Shown: positions 43,150 through 52,466, counted from the stretch's first letter. The stretch: DNA of 64,000 nucleotides from Alkalimonas mucilaginosa (GCF_036327005.1 NZ_JAUGZK010000007.1:1-64000); one strand, 5' to 3'. The notes: a model not told the origin generated them from the sequence alone. Program-made: numbers and translations.

Positions 43150-44202
43150 TTACTCCACCCGGCTGATAGTAACGCCAGTGCGTACTTTTTGTACGCCTTC
43201 GATGATGATTTCATCCCCCTGTGTCAGGCCGGTTAAAATTTCAACCCAGCCAGGGATGCGTTCACCAATGGTCACTTCAACTTGAGTGACTTTGTTGTCT
43301 TCACCCACTTTGAAGACATATTGCCGATTTTGCAGTGGCACCAGAGCATTTTCCGGTACCATCAATGTATCCTGATTGTCCAGTGTTACCCTGACATCCA
43401 ACAGCATGCCGGGACGTAAACGCAAGTCCTGGTTATCGATCATGCCATGCACTCTGACTGAGCGGGTAACTGGATCAAGTCGAGGGTCGATGGCTTTGAT
43501 CTCGCCATTAAACTCAACCTGCCGGTAGGCAACGTTGCTGATGGCAATGGGCATTCCTACTGCCAGTTCGGCGATAAAGCGTTCAGACACATTAAACTCG
43601 ACCCGTAATCGGGAGATATCGTCCAGCGTAGTTATGACGCTGCCACTGTTGACGTAAGCGCCCTGACTGACTGAGCGCAAGCCGAGGACGCCATTAAAAG
43701 GAGCCCGGATGGTCATTTGCCGCAAGCGGGATTCGGCACTTTCCAGTTGCGCCAAAGTGGTATTGACCCGGGTTTGTTGTTCGTCCAGCATGGATTGAGC
43801 CGTGGCCTGAGTGGCTGCCAGATTTTTCAAACGCTCCAGCTGGCGTTGCTGTTCGGTCAGTTGTGCTTGCAGTTCTGCAACTCTGGCGCGTTGCTCTACA
43901 TCATTGAGCCGGGCAATCACCTCACCCTGGCTTACCGGACGACCTTCAATCACATTCAGATAGGTCAGGTACTCACTGCTGGATGCAATCAGTTCTACGG
44001 AGTTATTGGCAAGGCCGGTCCCTAAGGCGGATACTTGCCTGACGAGTGGCCTGGTATCGGCATGGGTTGTTTTCACTGCAACCGTCTGTGCTGGCGGGCG
44101 CTGACCATTTGCTTCCTGCTGCGTCTGGTAAAATAAATAGCCGGAAAACAGGATCAAACCTGCCAGCAGCAAAAGAATAAGACCCGAATAATTCTTGACC
44201 AC
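43150..44202 (-). CDS. RND efflux periplasmic adaptor (HlyD/MFP family)
   Basis: Links the RND pump to an outer-membrane channel. 350 residues: N-terminal membrane anchor (SGLILLLLAGLILFSGYLFY), split lipoyl domain (LNVIEGRPVSQGEVIARL ... IRAPFNGVLGLRSVSQGAYVNSG), a coiled-coil hairpin rich in Gln and Leu, and beta-barrel/membrane-proximal domains (LRPGMLLDVRVTL). I choose GTG 44202: GGAG at 44211-44208 lies five bases upstream of it, whereas it would overlap the in-frame GTG 44208. First gene of the two-gene efflux operon. Confidence 0.93.
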   Translation of the reverse strand: MVKNYSGLILLLLAGLILFSGYLFYQTQQEANGQRPPAQTVAVKTTHADTRPLVRQVSALGTGLANNSVELIASSSEYLTYLNVIEGRPVSQGEVIARLNDVEQRARVAELQAQLTEQQRQLERLKNLAATQATAQSMLDEQQTRVNTTLAQLESAESRLRQMTIRAPFNGVLGLRSVSQGAYVNSGSVITTLDDISRLRVEFNVSERFIAELAVGMPIAISNVAYRQVEFNGEIKAIDPRLDPVTRSVRVHGMIDNQDLRLRPGMLLDVRVTLDNQDTLMVPENALVPLQNRQYVFKVGEDNKVTQVEVTIGERIPGWVEILTGLTQGDEIIIEGVQKVRTGVTISRVE

Positions 44203-44394
44203 AATCACTCCAATACGTAAAAAAGCAGAACCATGGCTATTGTATGTAAATTAGCGCCAGATGGATGTCTCGTTGTCGCAGAGCAAGCTGCGTTGGTCGT
44301 ATAAAGCACAGAGTGCACTGAGACAGAGCACCGATGGCAAGCCCTCGAGAAATACAGTATAGTTGCTGCCATGGTAAATTTTGGGTGTTGCTCT

Positions 44395-45096
44395 ATGTTG
44401 CAAAAAGCAGGACCGCCACAAGCAGGTAATGATGGTACTTTAATGCAGTTTAAAGCCAGCGGTAACGAAGGTGGCGCTAAAACCATGCTGTACAGTGCAG
44501 CTATTTTTGCATTATTGGTGTTGTATTCCTGGTGGTTTGCTGAGCAGGCCAGCCCTGTGCTGGCGATTTGCTTTATTGCTGCTTCTGTTGGGATCTATGC
44601 CGGTTGGGCCAAGCTGGCAGAGCCGTTGCATGGTATCGTGTGTGATGAAGCTGGCGTGCATTATCACCATAAGAAAGGAAGTTGGCTGTTACCCTGGGCG
44701 GCTTTCTCGCATTGCAGCCCGCAGCCAGATGTGGAACAGGAAGTGAATTACATTGCTTTCAAAGTCACTGATATGCATGCATTCTTACAGCATTTACCGC
44801 TACGCCTTGCTATTAAATTGATGATGGAACAGCGGGCACTTTGGTTTGCTGTGCTGAAAGAAAAATGCCCGCAAGGGCAGTGTGCGACTGAATGGCTGGC
44901 AGAAAAAGACCGGTTCTCAACACCAGAGCAGCAATACGACGGTGTGAAAGCCATGTTTGCCAATCGAATGCAACGATTTGGTGGCTTTTGTGGTTTTGAG
45001 CTTTTTATTCCAGTGAACGCCATTGATGTGACGGCGGAAGAGTTTTGCAAACAAGTAAATCAGCTGCGGTTGCAGCAATTAAGTGACAGACCATAA
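44395..45096 (+). CDS. DUF2982-like membrane protein
   Basis: About 233 residues. Two membrane helices near the N-terminus (TMLYSAAIFALLVLYSWWF, LAICFIAASVGIYAGW), then a cytoplasmic domain with HGIVCDEAGVHYHHKKGSWLLPW, LPLRLAIKLMMEQRALWFAV and FGGFCGFELFIPVNAIDVTAEEF. This fits the gammaproteobacterial DUF2982 family by recall; function unknown. Start is uncertain: ATG 44395 has GGGTG seven bases upstream, ATG 44371 and 44443 are alternatives. Divergent from the efflux operon. Confidence 0.65.
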   Translation: MLQKAGPPQAGNDGTLMQFKASGNEGGAKTMLYSAAIFALLVLYSWWFAEQASPVLAICFIAASVGIYAGWAKLAEPLHGIVCDEAGVHYHHKKGSWLLPWAAFSHCSPQPDVEQEVNYIAFKVTDMHAFLQHLPLRLAIKLMMEQRALWFAVLKEKCPQGQCATEWLAEKDRFSTPEQQYDGVKAMFANRMQRFGGFCGFELFIPVNAIDVTAEEFCKQVNQLRLQQLSDRP

Positions 45097-45163
45097 GCTA
45101 GACAGTTGAGTTTGGCTGTATCATAATGAATTAAATTAGTTCTGTGAAGTCAGGTGACTATGA

Positions 45164-45499
45164 ATGAATAATTTCGAAAAAGCGTTTTTAGTGAGCGGCC
45201 GCAACACCATCATCCACAAACAAAAGAAAGTAGACCTGATCATTATAAATGATGATGAAGATCCGCCGTTGATTGTTTCCCGTCATGGTGTTAAGCCTTT
45301 TACCGAGACGGTACCTGCCAATAAGGCTGAGGCCAAAGACCGTTATATGGAAATTGTCGATATCTCCAGTACCGATGTATTTGGTGAGTGTAAAACGCTG
45401 TTATTTGTCCAGGCTCTGAACAACAAAGAGTACAAGATCGACTACAGCAAACCCAATACACCGCTCTTTATCCGGGTGCATCAGGATAACTACATTTAA
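45164..45499 (+). CDS. Hypothetical protein, 111 residues
   Basis: I do not recognise a family. The protein is soluble, mixed in charge, with no signal peptide or membrane helix. It opens MNNFEKAFLVSGRNTIIHKQ, has an acidic patch INDDEDPP and ends PLFIRVHQDNYI; predicted content looks like beta-strands. ATG 45164 follows AGGTGA; an ATG four bases earlier meets a stop after two codons. Two overlapping hairpins at 45510-45540 follow it. Codon use is like its neighbours, so it is probably a real gene. Confidence 0.7.
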   Translation: MNNFEKAFLVSGRNTIIHKQKKVDLIIINDDEDPPLIVSRHGVKPFTETVPANKAEAKDRYMEIVDISSTDVFGECKTLLFVQALNNKEYKIDYSKPNTPLFIRVHQDNYI

Positions 45500-45509
45500 T
45501 TACTTATTT

Positions 45510-45540
45510 GCCCTGTCCAAACAAGGCACAGGGCTTGCCT
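45510..45540 (+). terminator. Weak terminator-like hairpins
   Basis: GCCCTGT (45510-45516) pairs with ACAGGGC (45528-45534); alternatively AAGGCA (45523-45528) pairs with TGCCTT (45535-45540). The T tract is poor. Low-confidence terminator after the 111-residue protein gene. Confidence 0.3.
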
Positions 45541-45598
45541 TTCCTCCAATTATTTGTTTCATTAGTCACTATCTGACTCTTCGTTGTGCGATGGTGCT

Positions 45599-47275
45599 GT
45601 GAGCGACATTCAAATCAGTTTTAAAGAAAAAGAGCAACAAGTCCATGCTGTTGTGGCGGTGGTTGAAACGCCATTAACCAAAGAGCTTCTGCAACAAGCT
45701 TTGCAACAAGCGGGCTATAGCCGCTGTAAGCTGGTGCCAGAGCAAATAAAGAATCTGCTGACCCACTATGAGCAGGAACAACAAAAAGTTAAAGAAAAAC
45801 TGCAAGCTCCGCATAGCAAAGAGCTGAGTTACGCTGTGGCGGAAAAAATAGACGCTGAGCTTTTCTTTACGATAGCGGACGATAAGATGACCGCTTCGGC
45901 GCACATTACCGCTGCTTATGGTGGAGCTCCTGTGTCGGCTAATGCGCTGGTCAAAGCGGCACAAAAAGAAGGCATCGTGTTTGGTTTTATTAAAAATAAT
46001 ATCATTCACCTGGTGGCTCAGGCGGCGAAGGTGGATGCTGGTACTAAACTTAAGCATACCATTGCGCAGGGGCGCGCTATCCAACAAGGCGAGAACTCGC
46101 GGTTCGAGCCCCTGATCCAGGCGATGGAGAGTCGCCGTAATCGCCCAGTCATCAATCCGGATGATAAGAAAGCCGATCTACGTGATTTTGGTGTGATCCC
46201 TTCCATTGCTGCCGGTGAACCTTTGATGCGGCGTCACCCACCAACCCCAGGAAAAGAAGGGATGACGGTCACTGGCGAAGCGCTGCCCGCCATGCCTGGT
46301 TTGACAGTGGAGTGGAATCTGGGGGAGGGGGTTGGTTTATCTTCGGACGATCCGGACCTGTTGCAAGCAACCAAAGATGGTTTGCCACGCGTGATCGAAG
46401 CCGGGGCCACCGTGGATGATGTATTCAGTGTGAAAGAGGTTGATAACAGCACTGGGCATATTATTTTTAAAGGTTCTGTGGTGGTAGCCGGGGATGTTCA
46501 TGAAAGCATGAAGGTCATTGCCGGGGGCAATATTTTTGTGAAAGGTATTGTTGAAGGCACCTTACTGGAAGCCGGCGGAGATATCACCATCCAGGGGGCC
46601 GTGATAGGGCACCAGATTTCTAACCCGGATGAGCAAAGTGAATACAGCACTGTGGTGCAGGCGAAAGGGGATGTGCAGTGCAATATGGCGCAATACGCTC
46701 GTTTTCGCTGTGGTGGCAACTTGTATGTCAACAAACAGCTGGTGCACAGTGCTGTGGAAGCCCGCATTGTGTTTGCCGGCCCTGAAGACAAGCCAACCGG
46801 CAAAATTATTGGTGGCAATTTTTACCTCGATCAAGGGGTTTATGCCGGGAGCCTGGGTGCCTTATCCATCAGCTCGATTGTGATTCGCTTGAATCGTTTA
46901 ATAGACCCTATTGTGGAAAAACAAGAGGTACTCAAATCCAGTGTGGCCGGTTTAAAGACTGATATGGCGGCAGTGAAGGAGAAAATTGAGCAGTTTAAGA
47001 AGCTGGAAGGCAGTGCCGCTATTGAAGCCAGGCTGGAAGAGTTAACCAGGGAGTTTGAAGATTATCGCCGTACAGCGACTGAATTGATTGCGGATATTCG
47101 ACTGCTGGAAGAGCAGCGCAAAGAGCTGTTGGCGAAGGCTGAGGTGGTTGCCCGCAACGAGCTTTTTTCTGCAGTTGAGGTGCAGTTTGATAAAGACATT
47201 ATTCGTAGTCGTCGCGAATATGGACCATCCAAAATCCATATGGTTGGGGTTAAACCGGAGATAGAGCCACTGTAA
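45599..47275 (+). CDS. FapA family protein (DUF342)
   Basis: 558 residues. Central part (~150-390) is the DUF342 right-handed beta-helix: RHPPTPGKEGMTVTGEALP, HIIFKGSVVVAGDVHESMKV, GGNIFVKGIVEGTLLEAGGDITIQGAVIG and so on, followed by a coiled coil (~415-520) and a short tail. DUF342 proteins (FapA, 'flagellar assembly protein A') are cytoplasmic and have been linked to polar flagella in Vibrio; a role here is inference. Start GTG 45599 gives MSDIQISFKEK; TTG 45584 is an alternative and neither has a strong ribosome site. Confidence 0.88.
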   Translation: MSDIQISFKEKEQQVHAVVAVVETPLTKELLQQALQQAGYSRCKLVPEQIKNLLTHYEQEQQKVKEKLQAPHSKELSYAVAEKIDAELFFTIADDKMTASAHITAAYGGAPVSANALVKAAQKEGIVFGFIKNNIIHLVAQAAKVDAGTKLKHTIAQGRAIQQGENSRFEPLIQAMESRRNRPVINPDDKKADLRDFGVIPSIAAGEPLMRRHPPTPGKEGMTVTGEALPAMPGLTVEWNLGEGVGLSSDDPDLLQATKDGLPRVIEAGATVDDVFSVKEVDNSTGHIIFKGSVVVAGDVHESMKVIAGGNIFVKGIVEGTLLEAGGDITIQGAVIGHQISNPDEQSEYSTVVQAKGDVQCNMAQYARFRCGGNLYVNKQLVHSAVEARIVFAGPEDKPTGKIIGGNFYLDQGVYAGSLGALSISSIVIRLNRLIDPIVEKQEVLKSSVAGLKTDMAAVKEKIEQFKKLEGSAAIEARLEELTREFEDYRRTATELIADIRLLEEQRKELLAKAEVVARNELFSAVEVQFDKDIIRSRREYGPSKIHMVGVKPEIEPL

Positions 47276-47379
47276 CTTAAATCCGGTCTGGCCTGAACCT
47301 TGCTTTACGACTTGTCTGAATGCTCTGATGCCAGCACGCCCTGCTGCAGGCATTGTTGATGGGAGTGGAGCCTTATCTC

Positions 47380-49029
47380 ATGATGAACTATCGATGGATT
47401 CTGCTGGTTAGCCTGATGCTACTAGCTGCATGTGGTGGTAAAGGCTCTGAAGCGGAGAGCCTGGCCAGCGTCAATGCCGGGCCGGATCAGACTGTGCATG
47501 TCGGCGATACCCTGAATTTGATAGCCAGAGGCGATCCTTCCGGCGGCGAATTTACCTGGCGACAATTGTCAGGGCCAACACTTGCTGAGTTTCCATTGAC
47601 TGGTGGTGCTGCCTCAGTGCTTTTGCCAGATAGCATGACACCAGCCCGCTTGGTACTGGAAGTACAGTACCGTTTGCCGGATGGCAGGGTATTGACGGAT
47701 CGGATGACTGTTGATGTGCAGCCTCGGGTCTCTGTTCCTGTGGCGCTGATTCAAAGTACTGCCGCCTCAGGTCAATGGCTGGCAACCGGAGCGATGGTGC
47801 TGCTGGACGGCAGTGATTCCTTCGATCCGGAAGGGCAAAGCCTTTCCTTCTCCTGGCAACAACTTGCAGGTGACAGCAACTGGTTACATGGTCAGGATCT
47901 GTCTCAACCAAGATTGGAACTGAAAGCGCCCTTGTTGGCTGCAGACAGCCGCTACCTGTTTGAACTTACGGTGCAAAATGATGCCGGACTCAGCGATCAA
48001 GCCACTATGGAGCTCTGGGTGCAGGGCAATGCTGCCGGTATTTATGCCGATGCTGGCGTGGATCAGACGGTGGTAGAATTTAAGCAGCATTGGCTGGATG
48101 GTGGTAACTCGGCATCCTTAGCTGGCCCCATTCGCTGCAGTTGGACACAAACCCAGGGAAATAGTGCTGTTGTAACCGATGCCTCGGACTGTCGGACAGA
48201 CTTCGTGGTGCCAGATAGCCGGCAACAACCTGAACTGGTGTTTGAACTCCAGGTTCAGGATGACAGTGGGGCATCTGCCAGCGACACGGTGCGGTTCACA
48301 GTGCGTCCATCAGGCTTGCACTACAAAGCGGATACAGGCCAAAGACAGTGTTACGATCAGCTTGCGGCACTGCCATGTGACGATCAGGCCTATCCCCGTC
48401 AGGATGCAGACTTTGGGCGTGATGCCGTCGCCGATTTTCTGAATAAAATAGGCATTGGTCGCGCTGGTTTTGATTTTAGTAAGTTGGATGCTTTTGGTGA
48501 TGAGTTGCCCCGGGATGCCACCGATTTTGTCTGTATTCGGGATAACGTCACTGGCCTTATCTGGGAGTTAAAAGAACCGGCCGCTGCCAGCCTGGCCAAT
48601 GCGTCGCTTCGGGCAGCGAGCAATTACTACAGCTGGACCAGCGAGCAGGATGGCAATGGCGGAGAGCCTGGCCAGGCGGCTGCAGCACAGGATGGCTGTC
48701 CCAGCCAAAGTGATTGTGGTACTGCAACATACCTGGCTGAAGTGAATGCCAGTTTGTACTGTGGCGGTGCAAACTGGCGGCTGCCTACCGTGACCGAATT
48801 AAATAGCCTGGTAGATTTTGGTCATACTCAGGTGCTGGATCCGATTATTTTTCAGCATGAACCTGCTGCATCCTTATTAGGTCACCGTTATTACTGGACC
48901 CGGCAAACCAGTGCCGAAGGAGGTGCTGGTCATGCAGCCTGGGTTATTAGCATGGACGATGGCAACGACAACTCCTTACCAAAACGGCAGGATAGTCGTG
49001 CTTTCATCCGCTTGGTGCGAAGCCCCTAA
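47380..49029 (+). CDS. Lipoprotein with PKD/Ig-like repeats and C-terminal DUF1566 (Lcl) domain
   Basis: 549 residues, exported and lipid-anchored: signal peptide with lipobox LAAC followed by GGKG. Three Ig/PKD-like repeats follow (NAGPDQTVHVGDTLNL, LLDGSDSFDPEGQSLSFSWQQ, YADAGVDQTVV). From ~350 on there is a DUF1566/Lcl domain: CIRDNVTGLIWELK, CGGANWRLPTVTELNSLVDFG, YYWTRQTS, SRAFIRLVR. Lcl domains have a C-type-lectin fold and in Legionella bind host glycans. ATG 47380 has GTGGAG nine bases upstream. The downstream gene encodes a lone Lcl domain, so the pair may be a surface adhesin system; this is inference. Confidence 0.85.
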   Translation: MMNYRWILLVSLMLLAACGGKGSEAESLASVNAGPDQTVHVGDTLNLIARGDPSGGEFTWRQLSGPTLAEFPLTGGAASVLLPDSMTPARLVLEVQYRLPDGRVLTDRMTVDVQPRVSVPVALIQSTAASGQWLATGAMVLLDGSDSFDPEGQSLSFSWQQLAGDSNWLHGQDLSQPRLELKAPLLAADSRYLFELTVQNDAGLSDQATMELWVQGNAAGIYADAGVDQTVVEFKQHWLDGGNSASLAGPIRCSWTQTQGNSAVVTDASDCRTDFVVPDSRQQPELVFELQVQDDSGASASDTVRFTVRPSGLHYKADTGQRQCYDQLAALPCDDQAYPRQDADFGRDAVADFLNKIGIGRAGFDFSKLDAFGDELPRDATDFVCIRDNVTGLIWELKEPAAASLANASLRAASNYYSWTSEQDGNGGEPGQAAAAQDGCPSQSDCGTATYLAEVNASLYCGGANWRLPTVTELNSLVDFGHTQVLDPIIFQHEPAASLLGHRYYWTRQTSAEGGAGHAAWVISMDDGNDNSLPKRQDSRAFIRLVRSP

Positions 49030-49040
49030 GGAGAGACTCT

Positions 49041-49550
49041 ATGCGACCCTGCCTGATACTTTTGTTGCTAACTTCTGGTTTGCTCCAGGCGCAACAAGCT
49101 TGTTTTAGTGATATTACCGCATCCAGTCCCGCCAGTGATTTTACGGTATTGCCAGGTGGCTTGGTGCATCAGCAAAGTACTGGCCTTACCTGGCAGCGTT
49201 GCTTGTACGGCCAGAGCTGGAATAGTGCCGGGCAGCGCTGCGATGGGACAGCCATCCGTTTGAGCTGGCAGGAAGCGCTGCAACAGAGCACACTGCTGCA
49301 ACAACAAGGTGCTGTCTGGCGTTTGCCTGATGTCAAAGAAGCCATGCGTATTGTGGAACGCAGCTGCGTTGATCCTGCGATTCGGTTGAACATTTTCCCC
49401 AATGCCAACAGTGAAAATCTTTGGACCAGTACCACAGTGCAGGCCGTGCCAGCTGAAGCCTGGGCTATTGCCATGTACAGTGGTAAAAACAATCGCAAAG
49501 GCAAAGAACAGCAGCTGTACGTTCGTTTTGTGCACTTTTCCGATGAGTAG
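49041..49550 (+). CDS. Secreted DUF1566 (Lcl) domain protein
   Basis: 169 residues: signal peptide (ILLLLTSGLLQAQQA) and one DUF1566/Lcl domain, with FTVLPGGLVHQQSTGLTWQRCLYGQSW, RLSWQEALQ, WRLPDVKEAMRIVERSC, NLWTSTTV and LYVRFVHF. Several Cys residues could form disulfides in the periplasm or outside. ATG 49041 follows AAGGAGAG and lies 11 bases after the lipoprotein gene, clearly the same operon. It resembles the C-terminal domain of that lipoprotein. Confidence 0.85.
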   Translation: MRPCLILLLLTSGLLQAQQACFSDITASSPASDFTVLPGGLVHQQSTGLTWQRCLYGQSWNSAGQRCDGTAIRLSWQEALQQSTLLQQQGAVWRLPDVKEAMRIVERSCVDPAIRLNIFPNANSENLWTSTTVQAVPAEAWAIAMYSGKNNRKGKEQQLYVRFVHFSDE

Positions 49551-49635
49551 AGTACTGGCTGCGTTTTGTTGTGCTGAGTGACTTGGCAGAATAAGCTACT
49601 ATTCTACAGAGCTGTATTGCGGGTGGGGTTGAGTT

Positions 49636-50394
49636 GTGAAGCGTATTATTAGTATGTGCCTGTTGCTTTGTGTCTGGTCGGTGCAAGCCCGTGATTGCAA
49701 TATGGGTTTTGGCTATGGCCTGCTGATTTCACCCGAGCAGATCCGCATTATGAAGAATGACAGAACCTTGATGCAGATTAATCATGACGCTCAGCTGTTT
49801 ATTCAGGGGGAGTGGCAGCAGCTGACCGAGCAAGAAACAGCCCTGGTCACTGAGTATAGCCAGGGGTTGCGCAAATTTGTGCCTGAAATTGTTGGTATTG
49901 CTGTCGATGGGGTCGAGCTTGGCTTGTCTTCCATGGAGCGGATGTTATCCGGCGTCGGCAGTCGCTCACAGCAAGCTGAGTGGAACGATTTGATCAGGGA
50001 GACCACTTTTCAATTGTTATCCCGGTTTGTCCGCAGCGGCGATCATTTTTATCTTGCACCGCAAAGCCTGAACGAGCTAGAACACTTCTTAAATGGTGAG
50101 TTGAAGCCCCAGCTCAACAATCTGGCCCGGCACTCTTTTGGAGCTGTTTGGGAAGCGTTACGGGACACCTTACAGCACACCGATGCAAACTTCGAGCAAA
50201 CCGATCCGCAGGAGTGGGATGCAGTTGGGCACCTGGTGGATCGCATCAATACTGGCCTGGAAGAAAAAGCCAGTCTGCTGGAAGAAAAAACAGCGTTATT
50301 CTGCCAGCGATTAAAAGAGCTCAATAGCATCGAGACGCAGCTGCAGCAACGACTACCGCAGCTACTGGCGTACGATGTGGTGGTCGAGAAATAA
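49636..50394 (+). CDS. DUF2884 (YggN-like) periplasmic protein
   Basis: 252 residues with signal peptide (IISMCLLLCVWSVQA), then CNMGFGYGLLISPEQIRIM, which resembles the DUF2884/YggN opening, and a long helical body rich in Gln, Glu and Leu (SLMQ..., LEEKASLLEEKTALFCQRLKEL). Function of the family is unknown. Start GTG 49636; upstream GGTGGGGTTGAG is a loose ribosome site. It converges on the pseudokinase gene with only five bases between stops. Confidence 0.75.
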   Translation: MKRIISMCLLLCVWSVQARDCNMGFGYGLLISPEQIRIMKNDRTLMQINHDAQLFIQGEWQQLTEQETALVTEYSQGLRKFVPEIVGIAVDGVELGLSSMERMLSGVGSRSQQAEWNDLIRETTFQLLSRFVRSGDHFYLAPQSLNELEHFLNGELKPQLNNLARHSFGAVWEALRDTLQHTDANFEQTDPQEWDAVGHLVDRINTGLEEKASLLEEKTALFCQRLKELNSIETQLQQRLPQLLAYDVVVEK

Positions 50395-50399
50395 CAGCG

Positions 50400-52346
50400 T
50401 TATTTCGCTTCATTCGCACTTATTGGCTGCATCAGGCGAAAGCCATTGTTACGATGACGTAAGGTTGCGTCGTAACTGCTGCGGTGGCTCACGCTGAGCT
50501 GTGCCTGGGTTGAGAGCCAGGTCCCACCCCGCAGGACACGACGTACACAATTTCCGCTCAGCCTGGGCTCTGTGGTAGCAACTGCCTGTTGGTAGTCGGC
50601 ATTCCAGCAATCCTGCGTCCACTCCCATACATTGCCATGCATATCGTACAAGCCGAAGGCATTGGGGCTATAGGACATGACCGGCGCAGTGCCATCCAGC
50701 TGATTGCTGCATTCTCCACCACTGCGCCTGCCAAACCGGCCTTGTTCGCAACTGATGCTATCCCCAAACTGATAGGGCGTGTGTTGACCTGCCCTGGCGG
50801 CATACTCCCATTCTACCTCCGATGGCAAACGAAAGGATTGACGGCTTGCTTGATTGAGCCAGGGGATAAACTCAGCAACAATTTCTTGATAACTGACATT
50901 CATTACCGGACGATTGCCTCGCCCCCAGCCTTCGTCACGAGGCCTGTGATTGCAACCACCCTGTTCAACGCAAGCATCCCACATTGCAAAGGTGACCTGG
51001 TGTGCCATCATCTGAAAACTGGGTACCTCGATGGTGCGGGTTGGCAACTCTTCTTCCGGGCAGTTGGTGCCAGAGCAGCCCATGATAAAATTGCCAGCGG
51101 GTATGGTGACAAGCTGATACAACTGCCGTGTTTCTTTGAGTCGTTGGCTTTCCAGTTGTGCCAGACGTTCCATACTGTGGTGCTGGTTTAGCAACTCTTT
51201 GTCTTCGGTCGATGGTTTGCTAAAGACATAAGTGACGGCGACCAGCAGCAAAGCTGCGGCTGCACCTGCACTGTATTGCAGAGTGCGAGGGGAGTCTGAT
51301 GCGCTCTGCTCAGGTGTAGTCCTGGCTGGGACCGGGGTTGCAATCACAGCCGCCTCAGGCACACTCTGAGCTGTATCCTTTTGCTCCGCCTTGATAGCTG
51401 GGGCTATGCGGTTAGACGCCGTTGGTTTGCTGGCAGGCATGGCTTTGCCATGCAGTATGGCCAGCACTTCGGTAATACTTTGTGGCCTGTCCTTTTGCCG
51501 TAATTGTACGCAAGCCGTAACAAGCTGAATGAGTGCATCGCTGTAGCCATTGCTTTGTGAGGACAGCTCTGGCAATGGATCCACTTCATTATCGAGGATA
51601 GCGCTCAGTCGATCTTGTGCTAACGGCAGCTCCAGCCCGGTCATCAGCGAATACAATGTCATACCCAGGGCGTAAATGTCACTGGCAGGATTTAACTCTG
51701 ACTTTTTCGACAGCAGCTCGGGTGCCAGATAGGGATGAACCGATTCCAGTGACACTATGCCGGATAAGGTGCTGGTCTGGCCGATGCATTGCGCCTGCGC
51801 AAAGTGCGTAATGACCGGTGCCGATAGCTGTGGGACAAAAATATGTTTGGGTTGCAAGTCTAAATGCACTATACCTTTATTGTGCAGACATTGAACACCT
51901 TGCAGGATCGGAGTGATGAGTTGCTGAATGTCCGATTCGTCTAATTGTGTACTTGACCGTTGTTGCTGGTATTCCAACAGTGAGGGAGCGTCCAGCTTTT
52001 CATGCACACTCAGGACTGTCCCACCATGATGCAGGCAAGCCATAGTCCGGTTTAAATTTGGATGCTCGCATTCAAGTAAGAGCGAACAGATCCGGGCAAA
52101 GTTTTGGATACTGCTTTGCAGTGTTTCTGCTTTTGCTGCCTCAGTGGCACTTAAATCACGAAAGCTGCTGTGTCGTGTTGCTAAAGCTGCCGGGAAAAAC
52201 TCGGTTAGTGTGACCAGTCGGTTGCTGCTGGTGCTGAGGGCTCGATAGTGAATGCTGATATCGTCGAAAGCCAGAGCCTTAACGATACTGTAATCCTGAA
52301 TGGGAGAGCCGGTGGATAGAGGTACACGATTGTCTGTTATTTTCAT
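50400..52346 (-). CDS. Membrane pseudokinase fused to an FGE-sulfatase-like domain
   Basis: 648 residues. Residues ~18-300 have a Ser/Thr kinase fold: HLD with Asp163 replaces HRD (VHLDLQPKHIF), LAPEL replaces APE, and DIYALGMTLYSLMTG is intact. But the glycine loop is absent, the VAIK Lys is Thr48 (VTLTEFFP), and DFG is HFA (181-183), so ATP catalysis is unlikely. After a low-complexity linker comes one membrane helix (~358-376) and a periplasmic FGE-sulfatase/SUMF1-like domain (412-645: IPAGNFIMGC, RLPSEVEWEYAARAG, MHGNVWEWTQDCW, RVLRGGTW, GFRL) without the paired active Cys of true FGE. A signalling or scaffold role is inference. ATG 52346; ribosome site weak. Confidence 0.85.
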   Translation of the reverse strand: MKITDNRVPLSTGSPIQDYSIVKALAFDDISIHYRALSTSSNRLVTLTEFFPAALATRHSSFRDLSATEAAKAETLQSSIQNFARICSLLLECEHPNLNRTMACLHHGGTVLSVHEKLDAPSLLEYQQQRSSTQLDESDIQQLITPILQGVQCLHNKGIVHLDLQPKHIFVPQLSAPVITHFAQAQCIGQTSTLSGIVSLESVHPYLAPELLSKKSELNPASDIYALGMTLYSLMTGLELPLAQDRLSAILDNEVDPLPELSSQSNGYSDALIQLVTACVQLRQKDRPQSITEVLAILHGKAMPASKPTASNRIAPAIKAEQKDTAQSVPEAAVIATPVPARTTPEQSASDSPRTLQYSAGAAAALLLVAVTYVFSKPSTEDKELLNQHHSMERLAQLESQRLKETRQLYQLVTIPAGNFIMGCSGTNCPEEELPTRTIEVPSFQMMAHQVTFAMWDACVEQGGCNHRPRDEGWGRGNRPVMNVSYQEIVAEFIPWLNQASRQSFRLPSEVEWEYAARAGQHTPYQFGDSISCEQGRFGRRSGGECSNQLDGTAPVMSYSPNAFGLYDMHGNVWEWTQDCWNADYQQAVATTEPRLSGNCVRRVLRGGTWLSTQAQLSVSHRSSYDATLRHRNNGFRLMQPISANEAK

Positions 52347-52466
52347 TATACTCAGGACCCAAAAATGCCATGTAAATCCCTAATGTAGAAACAAAAATTC
52401 AGCTTTCCATGCATATTATTTAGTTAGTGTTATAACTCCTATTGCTGCAAAGACCAAGACTTTCTT

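Noticed and set aside
44205..44486. 93-codon minus-strand frame between the efflux operon and the DUF2982-like gene
   Set aside because: No ribosome site, unusual composition, overlaps the start of the DUF2982-like gene; likely chance.
47380..52346. Diversity-generating retroelement target, because DUF1566 and FGE-like domains are typical variable proteins
   Set aside because: No reverse transcriptase, no template repeat and no near-duplicate of the C-terminal coding ends is visible in the window.
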